This document shows positions 1-10,369 of a stretch of DNA of 64,000 nt, one piece after another (positions within the stretch are counted from its first letter, which is position 1; each line of letters begins with the position of its first letter). The stretch comes from Thereva unica (Eukaryota; Arthropoda; Insecta; Diptera; Therevidae). The stretch is from positions 175,412,516-175,476,515 of the forward strand of contig OX465281.1 of assembly GCA_949987705.1 (NCBI GenBank). Direction: 5' to 3'. Below the pieces are notes generated by a model. That model saw nothing but the letters and a program-made list of their open reading frames with translations. It was not told the DNA's origin and did not search any database. The position numbers and the translations under genes are program-made.

Positions 1-125
1 GATCTCATTATTTTCTCACAACTGGTTTAATTTTGTTTTGCATTTGGGATGTCATATTTTCCTCATATTGAGCTCATTGTGAGTTGTAAGACAAATTTCT
101 GGTTTTTTGAGCTCATTTTGCCTGC

Positions 126-868
126 TGGGCTGACGCTGCTTTTGAACAATGCAAAACGGACTTAATAAATGCAACAACGCTAGCACACCCAAAATCGTCA
201 GCCGCTCTAGCACTAATGGTAGACGCATCAAATAACGCCATCGGAGCCGCTTAGTTTTTACTCCCGCAAATTGACAAGCGCGGAAAAAAAATACTCAACA
301 TACGATAGAGAGATATTAGCTATATATTCTTCTATTAAACATTTTAGCTCTACAAAAGGAAGAAAGTTTACAATTTTCACGGATCACAGACCCTTGATTT
401 ATGCCTTCTCACAGAGCTCAGAAAAGACTTCACCCAGACAGTTCCGACAATTGGATTTCATCGGCCAGTATTCTACGGATATAAAATACATAAAGGGGAA
501 AGACAACATCCTGGCAGATGCTTTATCAAGGTTAGACACAATTACAATGGACAACATTCTCAACTATGAAGACATCGCAAAAGCACAATTAAAGGATGTG
601 GAACTAAAAGAATGCCTCACGAAAGAAACTTCTCTAAAACTGCAAGCTTTTCCAGTACCTACAAAACAAACACCTCACTGACAATTTACTGCGACACGTC
701 AACTAAGCGAGTACGACCATTTCTTCCCAAAGCATTTCGCCAACAAGCATTCGACATGCTGCACAACATGTCACACCCCGGAACAAGAGCTTCAACTAGG
801 ATGATTTCAGAACGTTTTGTGTGGCCAGGGTTAAAACGCGACTGCCGCTTATGGACAAAATCATGTTT
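126..868 (+). pseudogene. Gypsy-1 pol fragment: RNase H and start of integrase zinc domain
   Basis: Around 130-235 one frame encodes the start of the RNase H domain (ALMVDASNNAIGAA) and then hits a stop. The reading resumes in another frame at about 254 with YSRKLTSAEKKYSTYDREIL, followed by FTDHRPLIYAF and YIKGKDNILADALSRL, the usual Gypsy RNase H landmarks. From about 715 a third frame gives the integrase H2C2 region (LPKAFRQQAFDMLHNMSHPG, then WPGLKRDCRLWTKSC) up to the LINE insertion. At least two frameshifts and a small deletion are present. The family role is degradation of the RNA strand during reverse transcription, and integration; this copy cannot do either. Confidence 0.85.
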
Positions 869-3788
869 CTTCTTCGATGGCCCAACGGCCCAATTCGAGC
901 CTTGGCCTCCTTCAGCTTCTTCCTCCAGACGTCTCTCTGCTCCGCAGCTTGTCTCCAGTTTCTCGTGTTGAGCAGTGTCGCTGCATCGGTCTTAACATTA
1001 TCTTCCCATCTTGACCGTGGTTTGCCAACTGGTCTTTTGCCATCTGGTAGTAGATACAGGGATTTTTTTGGTATCCTTGAGTCATCCATTCTTTGGACAT
1101 TACCGGCCCAACGTAAACGCAGTAGCTTGGCATGGGTCGAAAGTTTACATTCTTTGTATAAGTCGTACAATTCGTGATTGTAGCGTATTCTCCATGCATT
1201 GTCTTCATTAATTGGGCCGTATATCCTTCGGAGAACCTTCCTCTCAAATATATCCAACTTGTCGGCGGATTTTTGGGAGATACTCCATGCTTCACAACCA
1301 TACGTAGCTACTGTACGTATGATGGTTTTGCAGACTCTTATTTTTGTTTTTCTGTGGATGTCTCTGGATTTCATTTCTGGCAGTAGTGAGAAGTATGTTC
1401 TGTTTGCGGCGTTTATTCTTCTTTGTACGTCTATCGTTTCATCGTTGTCTTCACTGACTGTGGACCCCAGGTAGTTAAATTGGCTTACCCGTTCGAAGTT
1501 ATATTCCCCCAGGTGGTGTTGTGGTTTCTTCTTCTTCTTTCCACCCTTGACTGAATTAGAATCTTGCTCTTGTCTGCATTTATTTGCAGCCCTATATGTT
1601 TAGCTCCATCTTCTAATTCTGTGAATACTTCTCTAAGGTATGACAGTGATCTGGCAAGGCAGTTTATGTCGTCGGCATATCCTGCCAACTGTTTTGATTT
1701 GTTAAGCAGGGTTGCGTTCGCATCAATGTTTACTTTGCGAATTACTCCTTCAAGGCAGAGATTAAATAGCATGGGTGCCAGCCCATCGCCCTGCTTTAAG
1801 CCTTGCTTGACTGGGAAGGACTCCGTCAATTCTCCTTGTATTCTGACTGCACACCTTGTATTTTCCATTGTCATTTTAGTCAGTTTCACTATCTTTAGGG
1901 GTATGTTTAGGTCCAGAATTGTCGCATACATTTTTTCCCTGTCGATGCTGTCGTATGCTTGTTTAAAGTCGATGAAAAGTTGATACACGTCGATGTTGTA
2001 TTCCCAGCATTTTCGAAGGATTTGCCTTATTGAAAAAAGTTGATCCATCGTTGACCTATTTATTCTGAATCCAGCTTGGTATTCACTTATTACGGCTTCT
2101 GCATAAGGTTCCAGTCTGGCCTTAATTATATTAGTCATTATTTTATACACTGTGCTCAAAAGAGATATGCCTCTGTAATTTGCACAGTTGAATCTATCTC
2201 TTTTCTTGTGTATTGGGCAGATAATGTTTTGCTCCCAATCTTCAGGCATTTTTTCGTTCCTCCATACGCAGCATAGTAATTCATGTATAGCTGCTGAAAG
2301 CGGTTCGCCTCCTTGCTTGATCAGCTCTGCTGGGATGTTATCAATTCCTGGAGATTTGTTATTTCTTCTGTCGTATGGCACTTTGTACTTCCTCCAGAGT
2401 GGGTTCGTTTGTTTCTCTGGTGTCATCGTTATGTTGTGGACGGGGTCTGGTACGTGTCGGATGCTCTCGTTTGCGTTCAGCAGCTCGCTAAAAAATTCCT
2501 TCCATCTTTTCTTTACATCTTCGCTGCCTGTAACTATAGTGCCTTCTTTCGTACTACATATACCGGAGGAGGGTTTGAAGACTTTCTTGAAGAAGTTTAC
2601 TTCCTTATATGCTTCCCTGGTTTTGTTTCGGGCAAAGTTTTCCTCTGCTCTCAGGATGTAATTGTTGAGGAATTGCCTTTTCTTCTTCCTGCAGATGTTT
2701 TTTGCGGTTCTTCTTGTTTCCTCATATTTCAGTTTCTTGCTCCTCGTCGGTCTCTCTATGTAAATTTTCCTATTTCTATTTCTGGCCTCTATAGCTGTTT
2801 TACATTCCTCGTCGTACCAATCATTGGCTCTGGCAGTGCGTTTGTAGCCTACAGTTTCCTTCGTGACATCTGTCAGTATCGTCCTCAGTCTTGTCCATTT
2901 TCCCTCAATTGTGTCTTCATTATTTATGTTTAGGCTTGGACCTATCCTCTCTGCTAACGTTGCCTGGTATCTCTCCAATACGGTCTGTTCCTGGAGGCGG
3001 TCAACGTCGAATTTCTTTACTTTGTTGCTTCTTTGTTCTTGAGTGGACAGCCGACATCTTAATCTAGCTTTAACTAGGAAGTGGTCCGATTCACAATTCG
3101 CACCTCTGTAGGATCTTACTTGAAGGATACTGGAAGCTGCCCTTCTGTCTATAAGTATATGGTCTATTTGATTGCAGTACCTTTCGCTGGGAGATTGCCA
3201 TGTGTATTTGTGAATGTCCTTTCTTGGAAAATATGTTGAGCTGACGATCATATTTTTGCTCATTGCAAAGTCGATAACACGTTGTCCGTTATCATTTGAT
3301 GTTTCGTGGAGACTTTCTTTTCCAATGGTTGGTCTGTACCAGTTCTCTCTTCCAATTTTGGCGTTGAGGTCTCCTATCACCATCTTGATGTCATTGGAAG
3401 GGGCCGTGTCATATGCGTGTTCAAGCTTGTAGTAGAAAGTGTCCTTTGTCGTGTCCGCTTTCTCCTCCGTCTCCGCATGTACATTTATGATTGTGAGGGT
3501 GAAGAATTTTGTTCGGAGTCGTATTGAACATAGACGTTCACTGATTGGCTTGAACTCTATGACATTATCTATGATTGACTTGTGTATTACGAAGCCTACT
3601 CCTAAGTGGTGTTCCCTTCCGTAGCTGTAGAATATCCTGTAGTTTCCAAGGTCCATTGTCCCGTTTCCTATCCATCTGATCTCTTGTAACGCGAGTAATT
3701 TGATTTTATATCTGCTCACTTCGTCTAGTAGTGACTTAACTGATGCAGTTCGGTACATACTTCGCGTGTTCCATGTTCCAAAAATCAT
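869..3788 (-). pseudogene. RTE-1 endonuclease-reverse transcriptase, one frameshift
   Basis: The ORF from 3788 down to 1485 starts MIFGTWNTRSMYR, the N-terminus of an apurinic-like endonuclease. It carries VIGDLNAKIGRE, then DHILIDRR and SDHFLV (endonuclease catalytic region, about residues 140-235). The RT domain includes NYRGISLL, FIDFKQAYDS, LKQGDGLAPMLFNL and the catalytic YADD at about residue 703. A frameshift near 1540, in a GAAGAAG run, moves the reading to another frame, which continues as GSTVSEDNDETI and ends with RLRWAGNVQRMDD, a C-terminal motif typical of RTE proteins. No stop lies before the insertion edge. Apart from that frameshift it is close to complete. Related sequences are often labelled 'craniofacial development protein 2-like', which is an RTE-derived domain. 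Confidence 0.88.
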
Positions 3789-3803
3789 TTCCAGGTGCTG
3801 TTG
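869..3803 (-). mobile_element. RTE-1: RTE-clade LINE inserted in Gypsy-1
   Basis: The octamer TCATGTTT occurs at 861-868 and again at 3804-3811, flanking the LINE exactly. Taking out 869-3803 plus one octamer restores the integrase zinc-finger reading across the join. On the minus strand the 5' end is at 3803, only 15 bases before the first ATG, and the 3' end is a short GAAGAAG-type tail at 869, with no poly(A). Short UTRs and a simple 3' tail are usual for the RTE clade. Confidence 0.9.
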
Positions 3804-4509
3804 TCATGTTTAGAATGCCAGAAATCGAAAATTCAAAGACACAATAAATCACCTCCCGCCAAATTCACAGTGCCAAATGAAAGATTCGCTCACATCAACA
3901 TTGACAGAGTCGGTCCACTACCAACTTCGCAGGGATACCGATACTGCCTCACATGCGTGGACAGATTCACCCGCTGGCAGGAAGTCATTCCAACTTCTGA
4001 CATTACGGCCGAGACAATTTGCTAGGCATCTCTACAGTGGATGGATAGCTCGTTTTGGTGTACCGATCAGCATAACTACTGACCAGGGCAGTCAGTTTGA
4101 AAGCAGTCTTTTCAGACAACTCCCAAAGCTTCTAGGCTCGAAACACATTAGAACCACAGCGTATCATCCAGCTTCAAATGGACTAATAGAGCGCTGGCAT
4201 CGCAGCTTGAAAGCAGCAATAAAATGCCACGACACCAGCAAATGGGTGGATGTTCTGCCAACAGTCCTGTTAGGATTTCGAACAGCATTCAGAGAAGACA
4301 TTCAGGGGACAACTGCAGAACTGGTTTACGGTACAGCGTTGAGACTGCCAGGTGAATTTCTCACTTCCAGTAAAACCTCAACATCCACAATCACATCGGA
4401 ATATCTGCACAATCTGAGAAACACCTTGGAAAAATTAAAACCTACAGACACAAGTCGACATGGCAAACATAAAGTTTTCCTTCAGAAGGATCTATTCACT
4501 TCTCCATAT
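3804..4509 (+). pseudogene. Gypsy-1 integrase core
   Basis: This continues the Gypsy integrase after the RTE insertion. [12 protein letters not shown] completes the HHCC zinc finger, then [13 protein letters not shown] gives the first catalytic Asp. After an in-frame stop at about 4023, a shifted frame gives [16 protein letters not shown] (second catalytic Asp), [17 protein letters not shown] (catalytic Glu) and [14 protein letters not shown], where the next insertion begins. The core would catalyse strand transfer of the cDNA. The stop and frameshift make it non-functional. Confidence 0.88.
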
Positions 4510-4626
4510 CGTCGTTGCAAATTTCAAATCTCCTATGTGTAAAAAGTAACTTTTCGAGAAAAACGAAATAAACTTCCTGCTACAAAAAAATCTTAGAAAA
4601 TATTTTTATTCCCTTGGTTATAAATA

Positions 4627-5658
4627 AACTAGTGGGATGTTGTGCCTAGAGACTAGCCACTAATTACGCTTTTTCATGGTATTCTTTCTGTTGAATAACA
4701 CTTCAGATTGGATGACAATATATTAAGTGGAGATTGATCCGCACTCACTTGCAACCCGCCGGATCTGGGAATCGAGGCCAATAATTCGAATGTGTCAAAT
4801 TGAAAAAAAAAAAAAAAGAGAGAACATCACACATGTAAACACTATAGAAAACGAATCTAAACATTTTTCTTTGGATTGGAGGAAAATCTAATGTGATGCA
4901 CTTTGCACAACAGAATTAGGTGTATTATTTTACTTAAACATACATGTCTTATTGTTAAAAATTCGGCTTACCGCACCCTAGTTTGGCCATGGAGATTCAA
5001 AAGTATCACACTGACCAACGCTATATATAATTAATCTTGAAAAGTTTTTGTTAAAGGCTTATGTAGGTTATAAGTTGTGAGACTGAATCTAAAACTTAAC
5101 AAAGTATTTAACAAACACTACAATATAATCATCATAGCTTAAAACTAGTGGGATGTTGTGCCTAGAGACTAGCCACTAATTACGCTTTTTCATGGTATTC
5201 TTTCTGTTGAATAACACTTCAGATTGGATGACAATATATTAAGTGGAGATTGATCCGCACTCACTTGCAACCCGCCGGATCTGGGAATCGAGGCCAATAA
5301 TTCGAATGTGTCAAATTGAAAAAAAAAAAAAAAGAGAGAACATCACACATGTAAACACTATAGAAAACGAATCTAAACATTTTTCTTTGGATTGGAGGAA
5401 AATCTAATGTGATGCACTTTGCACAACAGAATTAGGTGTATTATTTTACTTAAACATACATGTCTTATTGTTAAAAATTCGGCTTACCGCACCCTAGTTT
5501 GGCCATGGAGATTCAAAAGTATCACACTGACCAACGCTATATATAATTAATCTTGAAAAGTTTTTGTTAAAGGCTTATGTAGGTTATAAGTTGTGAGACT
5601 GAATCTAAAACTTAACAAAGTATTTAACAAACACTACAATATAATCATCATAGCTTAA
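4627..5658. repeat. Two adjacent, apparently identical 516-bp direct repeats
   Basis: The block starting AACTAGTGGGATGTTGTGCC at 4627 is repeated from 5143, and I found no difference on reading both copies through, including the long A-run near 4802/5318. The copies abut with no spacer. They carry no ORF. The identity means either a very recent tandem duplication or an assembly artefact. They are not obviously LTRs, since nothing lies between them and they do not have TG...CA ends. Confidence 0.9.
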
Positions 5659-5965
5659 AAAAAGGAAATCAAATGTAAACACTAAAATTCTTTGATTCTT
5701 CACCCACGTCATGGTATATTTCTTTATTCAATATAAACAAAAGTTTTTGAGCAGCAAATAAAAACTATATGCCATAATTTCGTTATCATCGGTTTTTGTT
5801 CTGGAAGCAAATTTAGAGACGTATTCATGTCAAAAACTTGTTTCATAAGAAAAAAAATCCCCGAAGGAAATTAAAAAAAAAATTATTATGACGAAAAAAA
5901 AGCACCGCGAGCCGAAGGATCGAACTCGCCAGCCCCACAGACGAGGGACTTTCCCTAGCCCTTTA

Positions 5966-6300
5966 TAGTCCATGGAAATGGTACTTTAACATTGCAAAAA
6001 TGCAGGACAAGGTTTTATTTTTGGGATGTGTAGGGAGGGGGGGGGCAGGGTGAGCTTAAGTTTGAATTTTCGGGATTCTAACCCCCCCCCCATTTGGCCG
6101 CCATCTTGGAAAACGTATGCAAATGGTTTTTCCACTATATCTCCGAAACGGCACATCTTACCGGAAATTTGCAAGGACACTTTTTGTTTAGAATTAAATA
6201 ATCTACAATTTATTACTTAGAAATTTTGTGGTAAAATGAATAATTAAGAAGTTATAAGCCTTAGAACACAAAAATTAGTCACAATATTTTCTTTAAAGGC
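5966..6300 (+). repeat. Dispersed repeat with G-run and C-run, inverted copy at 20.4-20.8 kb
   Basis: The segment from the AGTCCATGGAAATGG region through the G-run (about 6035), the C-run (about 6083) and the 'gccttagaacacaaaaattagtcac' stretch occurs again in reverse complement at about 20435-20790, with scattered mismatches and different homopolymer lengths. It also contains CCGCCATCTTGGAAAACG. No coding capacity. It is probably a fragment of another unnamed repeat family. Confidence 0.8.
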
Positions 6301-6807
6301 TCTTTTTTGTTGTTTAAATACACTTCTGGTTGAAATTACCAGACCATTTTCTCAGTTTTTGGTCTTTTGACCAAGAGCTACATTTTGAGATATTTGCCAA
6401 GTCTGTAGCTGCAGTACTTTCAGAGATGAAAGTAGGCTTCAGACGGACAGACGGACAGAGCCTCTGTATAAGCTTTTTTTTTTTTTGAAAAAGCTAAAAC
6501 TAAGTGATTCCAATATATTGAAATAGAAATAATTTAATATCATTAGTAAAAATGGACTAATTATATGATTTTAATTATTTTTGTACACATGGGTGATTTA
6601 AAATTGCAACATAGGTCATTTTGATTTACAATTAAATGTAGGCTGACACTTTAGAGGTTTTAAAAATGATACGTGCTGTTTCGATATAATAAGATATTCA
6701 CATGGGAGTTTTTGCTAAGTATGCGTATTCAAAATTGCTTTTCAAATATCTGTAAAACTCATTTTTGAAGAAAATGTCACATAGGACATTTTAAATTTGC
6801 AACGACG

Positions 6808-7905
6808 ATATGTTTTCGTCCGAAATGACGCCGTTTTAAAGCCCCTACAACAGCCATATGAATGCCCATTTAGGGTGATAAAAAGAATGAAAAAGTATTT
6901 CAACATTGAAAAAAAAAAACGGGAAATCCATCAACATTACAATTGATCGTCTAAAGACCGCGTTTACAATACAAGAGGAACAAGAACAAAACAATAGCCG
7001 GGTAAAGAAAGTGACAATAAGAAGCGACTGTCAAAAGAAGTCTGGAGAACAAAACAAATCGAAAGAAGACAAAATAGTCCAGTAAGTAGGTCGAAAAAAA
7101 GGCCTTAGTAATGCGAAAAATACCGCACGCGATTTTTTTTACTAAATGTTTTTACATATTTTTATGAGCTTTAATTCAAAATGGCGTCATCCCCACCCTT
7201 ATGCTTCGCTTACAATGAAGGGAAGCGCGTTTAATTCTATATCTCAGAAACTATGCATTTTACGACAAAAATGTATATAATCTTTTTTGTAGTAAGTGAT
7301 TGAACTTTTTTGTTCAAAACTTTTTTTTGGAAAGTCAATATGTTCGAAGTCAAACTTTATACATTACTTTCTTTGCACTATATTTCGTTAACGGTCATTT
7401 TCCGACATTTAAGGCGCTATAACTCGTAAAATATTAGCCCTATCTAAAAATGATAAAAGCAAAAATTATAGATAATCGTGTGTTCTATAAGTCTTAGCAA
7501 GGACTTTTTTTATGGCGGGCTAACCGTTAACGAAATATAGTGCAAAGAAAGTAATGTATAAAGTTTGAAGCACTATAACTCCGAACATATTGACTTTACA
7601 AAGAAAAATTCTGAACAAAAAAGTTATACCACTTATTTATCTACAAAAAAGAAACATTTTTGTCGTAAAACGCATAGTTTCTGAGATATAGAATTAAACG
7701 CGCTTCCCTTCATTGTAACTGAAGCTAAGGGTGGGGATGACGCCATTTTGAACTAAAGCTCATAAAAATATGTAAAAACATTTGTTAAAAAAAATCGTGT
7801 GCGGTATTTTTCGCAAAGAAAAAGTACCTATTTACTGGACTAAAACGGAATAATACAACAAGAGCTGGAAGAAAAACAAGAGTTCAAAGAAGATAAGTAA
7901 ATTAA
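6808..7905 (+). pseudogene. Gypsy-1 integrase C-terminal tail, split by a foldback
   Basis: The reading resumes after the TIR element with LKPLQQPYECPFRVIKRMKK, the conserved Gypsy integrase C-terminal region. It continues through an A-run frameshift to NITIDRLKTAFTIQEEQ, the last conserved block of Gypsy pol. A charged tail follows, interrupted by the foldback at 7075-7842. After the foldback a few more codons run to a stop near 7905. This segment ties the far-right piece to the Gypsy-1 fragments to its left. Confidence 0.8.
7075..7842. mobile_element. Foldback derivative of Academ-like family 2
   Basis: The ends read TAGTCCAGTAAGTAGG and CCTATTTACTGGACTA, with AAA on both sides (7072-7074 and 7843-7845), a 3-bp TSD. 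The two arms, about 320 bp each, are inverted copies; the loop is about 130 bp. No ORF. The arms match the arms of the larger element at 50711-54711, including the block that reads ATAGGGCTAATATT in one orientation, so this is an internal deletion derivative of the same family. Confidence 0.85.
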
Positions 7906-7932
7906 AAGTATTAAACTACTACAGGGGGGTAC

Positions 7933-8180
7933 TGTGGCAACTGCCACCGTCATTTCTACTTTGAAATAAATACAAAAATAAAATTGTATAAGTAAACGAG
8001 ATAGCCATGTAAAAAAAAAACAAAATAATAGTTTTGGGGATTAATCTAAAAAACGGCGAGCTCTCAGGAAGAACAAAAATAGTATTCTCTTACAAATAAT
8101 TTCATTATAATAATATTGTTTAATTTTAGAAAACAAAATAAAGGTTGTTAAATCATAACTGTATTTAATCAACCTACACA
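7933..8180 (+). repeat. Probable Gypsy-1 3' LTR
   Basis: A purine tract (AGGGGGGTAC) directly precedes TGTGGCAACTGCCACC, as expected for a polypurine tract next to an LTR start. A plausible end is ...CAACCTACACA at 8180, after a poly(A)-signal-rich stretch with AATAAA. The matching 5' LTR is not in the window, so both boundaries are estimates. Confidence 0.45.
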
Positions 8181-9023
8181 GGCATGTTAGCGCACATTAT
8201 TTCGGTACAGTTTGCAAACAAATCTGAGCATTGTAAACCATGATTCCTGCACATACAAGAAATATACTTACAACCAAGCCCCTCTCAACTACAGGCCACG
8301 TAGATGAATTTTTCGTGGTGTTGGTCATAGGCCCAAAAAAAGTCACCGCACACCGGAGTAACATGGCGCGGAAGCCGTACGCGCAGAATTTTTGTGTTTA
8401 TTTTTGCAGTAAAAAGTGAATAAAACATTGTATTTTATAACTGTTTACTGCAAAAATTGAAAAGGATTACCAGTGATTTGTGATTTAGTGGTATAGTGTT
8501 TTAATTATAAAATATCAGTGAATAAGTGATTTTAGGTTAGGTTTTTTTGTGGCCCAAAATTTGGCATTTGCATAGAATTTAATGGCGCAGAATACGTTCG
8601 GGAGTGTTTTCGTTATAGTTTTGCAGTTAAAAGTGGTAAATTATTGAATTTTATTACTTTTAACTGCAAGATGTGATTAGTTCGTTAGTGATTTAATTCA
8701 GAAAAATGAAAAAAAAAAAAAATTAGTGATTAAATGTCTTTTAAGAGTGTTAATTGTATCGTAATAATTTTTTTATTACATTCGTGGTGTGTTTTCGTGT
8801 TCATTTAGGAAAAAAATGTTGAATATATAATGTTTTGTGCGGTGATAGAATTTAGGGTTTTAGTAATCTATGGGATACTCCTGAAGTAGTAGTGCAAGTA
8901 GTTTGCTGTACAATTTTATAGCATGGAAAAATCTCTAATAACTGGTCTAAAAGTGCGTGTCAGCTCCGAAGCGTGACTGGAGTTTACACCTATCTTAAAA
9001 TATCAATGAAAGCAAATGAATCA
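8181..9023. other. Non-coding stretch, nothing recognised
   Basis: AT-rich sequence between the probable Gypsy-1 LTR and the BEL-3 5' LTR. It contains two similar arrangements of 'ttttgcagt.aaaagtg' and 'ttaactgcaa' near 8400-8450 and 8620-8670, but no ORF of note, terminal repeat or RNA gene. Confidence 0.5.
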
Positions 9024-9588
9024 TGTTCAGTTGCATCCATAAAATAATTCTCACAGTAATAGCAAATAAACAAAAAAAAAAAAACAATTCTCACAATAAA
9101 TTCCATGTCTGGCCGGGTGTTATCAAAAACACAGTAATCTGAGCCTTTTAAATTCTTTAAACCAGAAAATTATTTTATGTTGCATAGTAAGCATAAAGTT
9201 GCTGCTATCCTATTTTGAATTTGTTTTGATGCTTGTGAAGCATCTTTTATGTGAAATAAATTTTATCATTAACTCTTCTAGATGTAAGCATTTTTGTTTC
9301 GATTATAAAATGTGTTATTTTAATGTAATAAAGTTACTCATTTTTATGATTTCAAAGGATCAACAACGTTTCTTTTTTTAACAGTAAACGGCTTCTGGCG
9401 AGACGCTTGAAGTCTCTCTTTGCACAAGTACCAAGAGCTTGAGCAAATAATTAAAATTATTACTTTTAGAGTTTGAGTGAAACACTCAAGATGCAATTTC
9501 AATCGGTATAAGAGCCAGATTGAAAGTCCCAAGGCGGCAACTGTCAAACAAACAAACATTTGGCGACCGTAACAAACAAAACAAAACA
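9024..9588 (+). repeat. BEL-3 5' LTR
   Basis: It starts TGTTCAGTTGCATCC and ends CAAAACA just before the primer-binding site. The first part (AATTCTCACAATAAATTCC, GGCCGGGTGTTATC, TTATGTTGCATAGTAAGCA) matches 11903-12081. The block after 'ctattttgaatttg' matches 14774-14855, beyond the hAT insertion. The last 30 bp next to the primer site are tandemly duplicated, giving two TTTGGCGACCGT motifs. Confidence 0.75.
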
Positions 9589-9590
9589 TT

Positions 9591-9608
9591 TGGCGACCGT
9601 GACAGGAC
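9591..9608 (+). promoter_or_regulatory. BEL-3 primer-binding site
   Basis: TGGCGACCGTGACAGGAC lies two bases after the LTR end and starts with TGG, the complement of a tRNA CCA end. A second partial copy (TGGCGACCGTAAC) is at 9561. The tRNA isotype is not called. Confidence 0.65.
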
Positions 9609-9678
9609 TCCAGAGTCTACATTTATCATCTAAGACCAGATTACCCAGCGTTAATCAGCTTTAATCAATTCGTTCACC

Positions 9679-10363
9679 ATGGAAAATATCTTCGCCCGGC
9701 AACATGAGCTCGGTAAAGAGATCGAGCAGATGGCCAGCAATTTTAAAAAGGATTTCTCATCCAGGAAAACTGAAGATTATCTGGCAAAACGACGCAATTC
9801 ACTTCAGATCAAGTGGTTGGAGTTCCTCCAAAATCATTCGCAGCTACTTCCGGCAGATGCGGCGCCACCAGAGCATCCCTATTTTACCAATAACTACTAC
9901 CAGAAGGTAAAACAGGTATACGAGACGCTCAAGTCATGGCTCAATGAAGCTCAACCCACAGCATCGAAAGCCAAAGAAGGAGATGCTGAAGATGTACCAC
10001 CAACAGCATCGGAAGCCAAACAAGTAGATGCTGAAGAAGTACCACCGAAGGCATCACCTTTGCCCACTCAGCTGACGCCAGTGCCAAAAATGGTTGAGAA
10101 ACTGGTGCGGGAACACAAGGCGCTTAGCAGAGCTATAATATATTTTCTAGACGACCTAGGTCTCGACACCGCCCAAACACGGCCCAGGTAATATTACAGC
10201 CTAAAAATAGAAAGGCTCACCAGGTATGAGGACTAGTTGAGGAACATCGACAAGGCCATTTGGGCGGAAACTCAGGAGGAGGAACCGCTAGGTTATCACT
10301 GCTCACCTTTGATGGCAACTATCTGCAATGGACTCAGTTTCATGATTTGTACACCCAGCTAAT
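9679..10363 (+). pseudogene. BEL-3 gag, N-terminal part
   Basis: The 170-codon ORF starts MENIFARQHELGKEIEQM shortly after the primer-binding site. It is helical and charged, with a short imperfect repeat (ASKAKEGDAEDVPPT, ASEAKQVDAEEVPPK) near residues 95-125. It stops at 10189 (TAA). In another frame the BEL gag continues to LLTFDGNYLQWTQFHDLYTQ, a DUF1759-type capsid signature, and then shifts frame again near 10364. Gag would form the capsid-like shell. Here it is broken in at least two places. Confidence 0.75.
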
Positions 10364-10369
10364 ACACGT

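Larger units (their letters stand above)
4510..6807. mobile_element. Unclassified non-coding TIR transposon in Gypsy-1
   Basis: The left end begins CGTCGTTGCAAATTTCAAAT and the right end finishes ATTTTAAATTTGCAACGACG, an inverted pair of about 30 bp with few mismatches. ATAT flanks both ends (4506-4509 and 6808-6811), and removing the element with one ATAT joins the Gypsy reading TSPY to VFVRNDAV. No transposase ORF is visible. The interior holds a 516-bp tandem duplication, a dispersed repeat with poly-G/poly-C tracts, and a microsatellite-like stretch at about 6438. A 4-bp AT-rich TSD fits several superfamilies, so I do not assign one. Confidence 0.8.
126..8180 (+). mobile_element. Gypsy-1: degenerate Ty3/Gypsy LTR retrotransposon, cut by three insertions
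   Basis: Going left to right one can read an RNase H region, the HHCC zinc-binding and core domains of integrase, the integrase C-terminal tail, a purine-rich tract and a probable 3' LTR, in the order of a Gypsy pol gene. The body is split by an RTE LINE (869-3803), a TIR transposon (4510-6807) and a foldback (7075-7842). Removing each insertion with one TSD copy brings the flanking Gypsy segments together. The left end (RT, protease, gag, 5' LTR) lies outside the window or is lost; bases 1-125 show nothing recognisable. Internal stops and frameshifts mark it as dead. Confidence 0.85.

Noticed and set aside
2188..2933. Plus-strand frames of 157 and 206 codons
   Set aside because: They are shadows of the RTE-1 ORF on the other strand, with no known motif.
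4627..5658. Pair of LTRs
   Set aside because: The copies abut without internal sequence and lack TG...CA ends and a primer site.
5895..5945. tRNA-like B box in reverse (GCGAGTTCGATCC region)
   Set aside because: The T-arm stem does not pair well and no A box or acceptor pairing was found. At best a worn SINE fragment.
9199..9589. Small frames within 9199-9589
   Set aside because: They lie in the BEL-3 LTR and have no family match.
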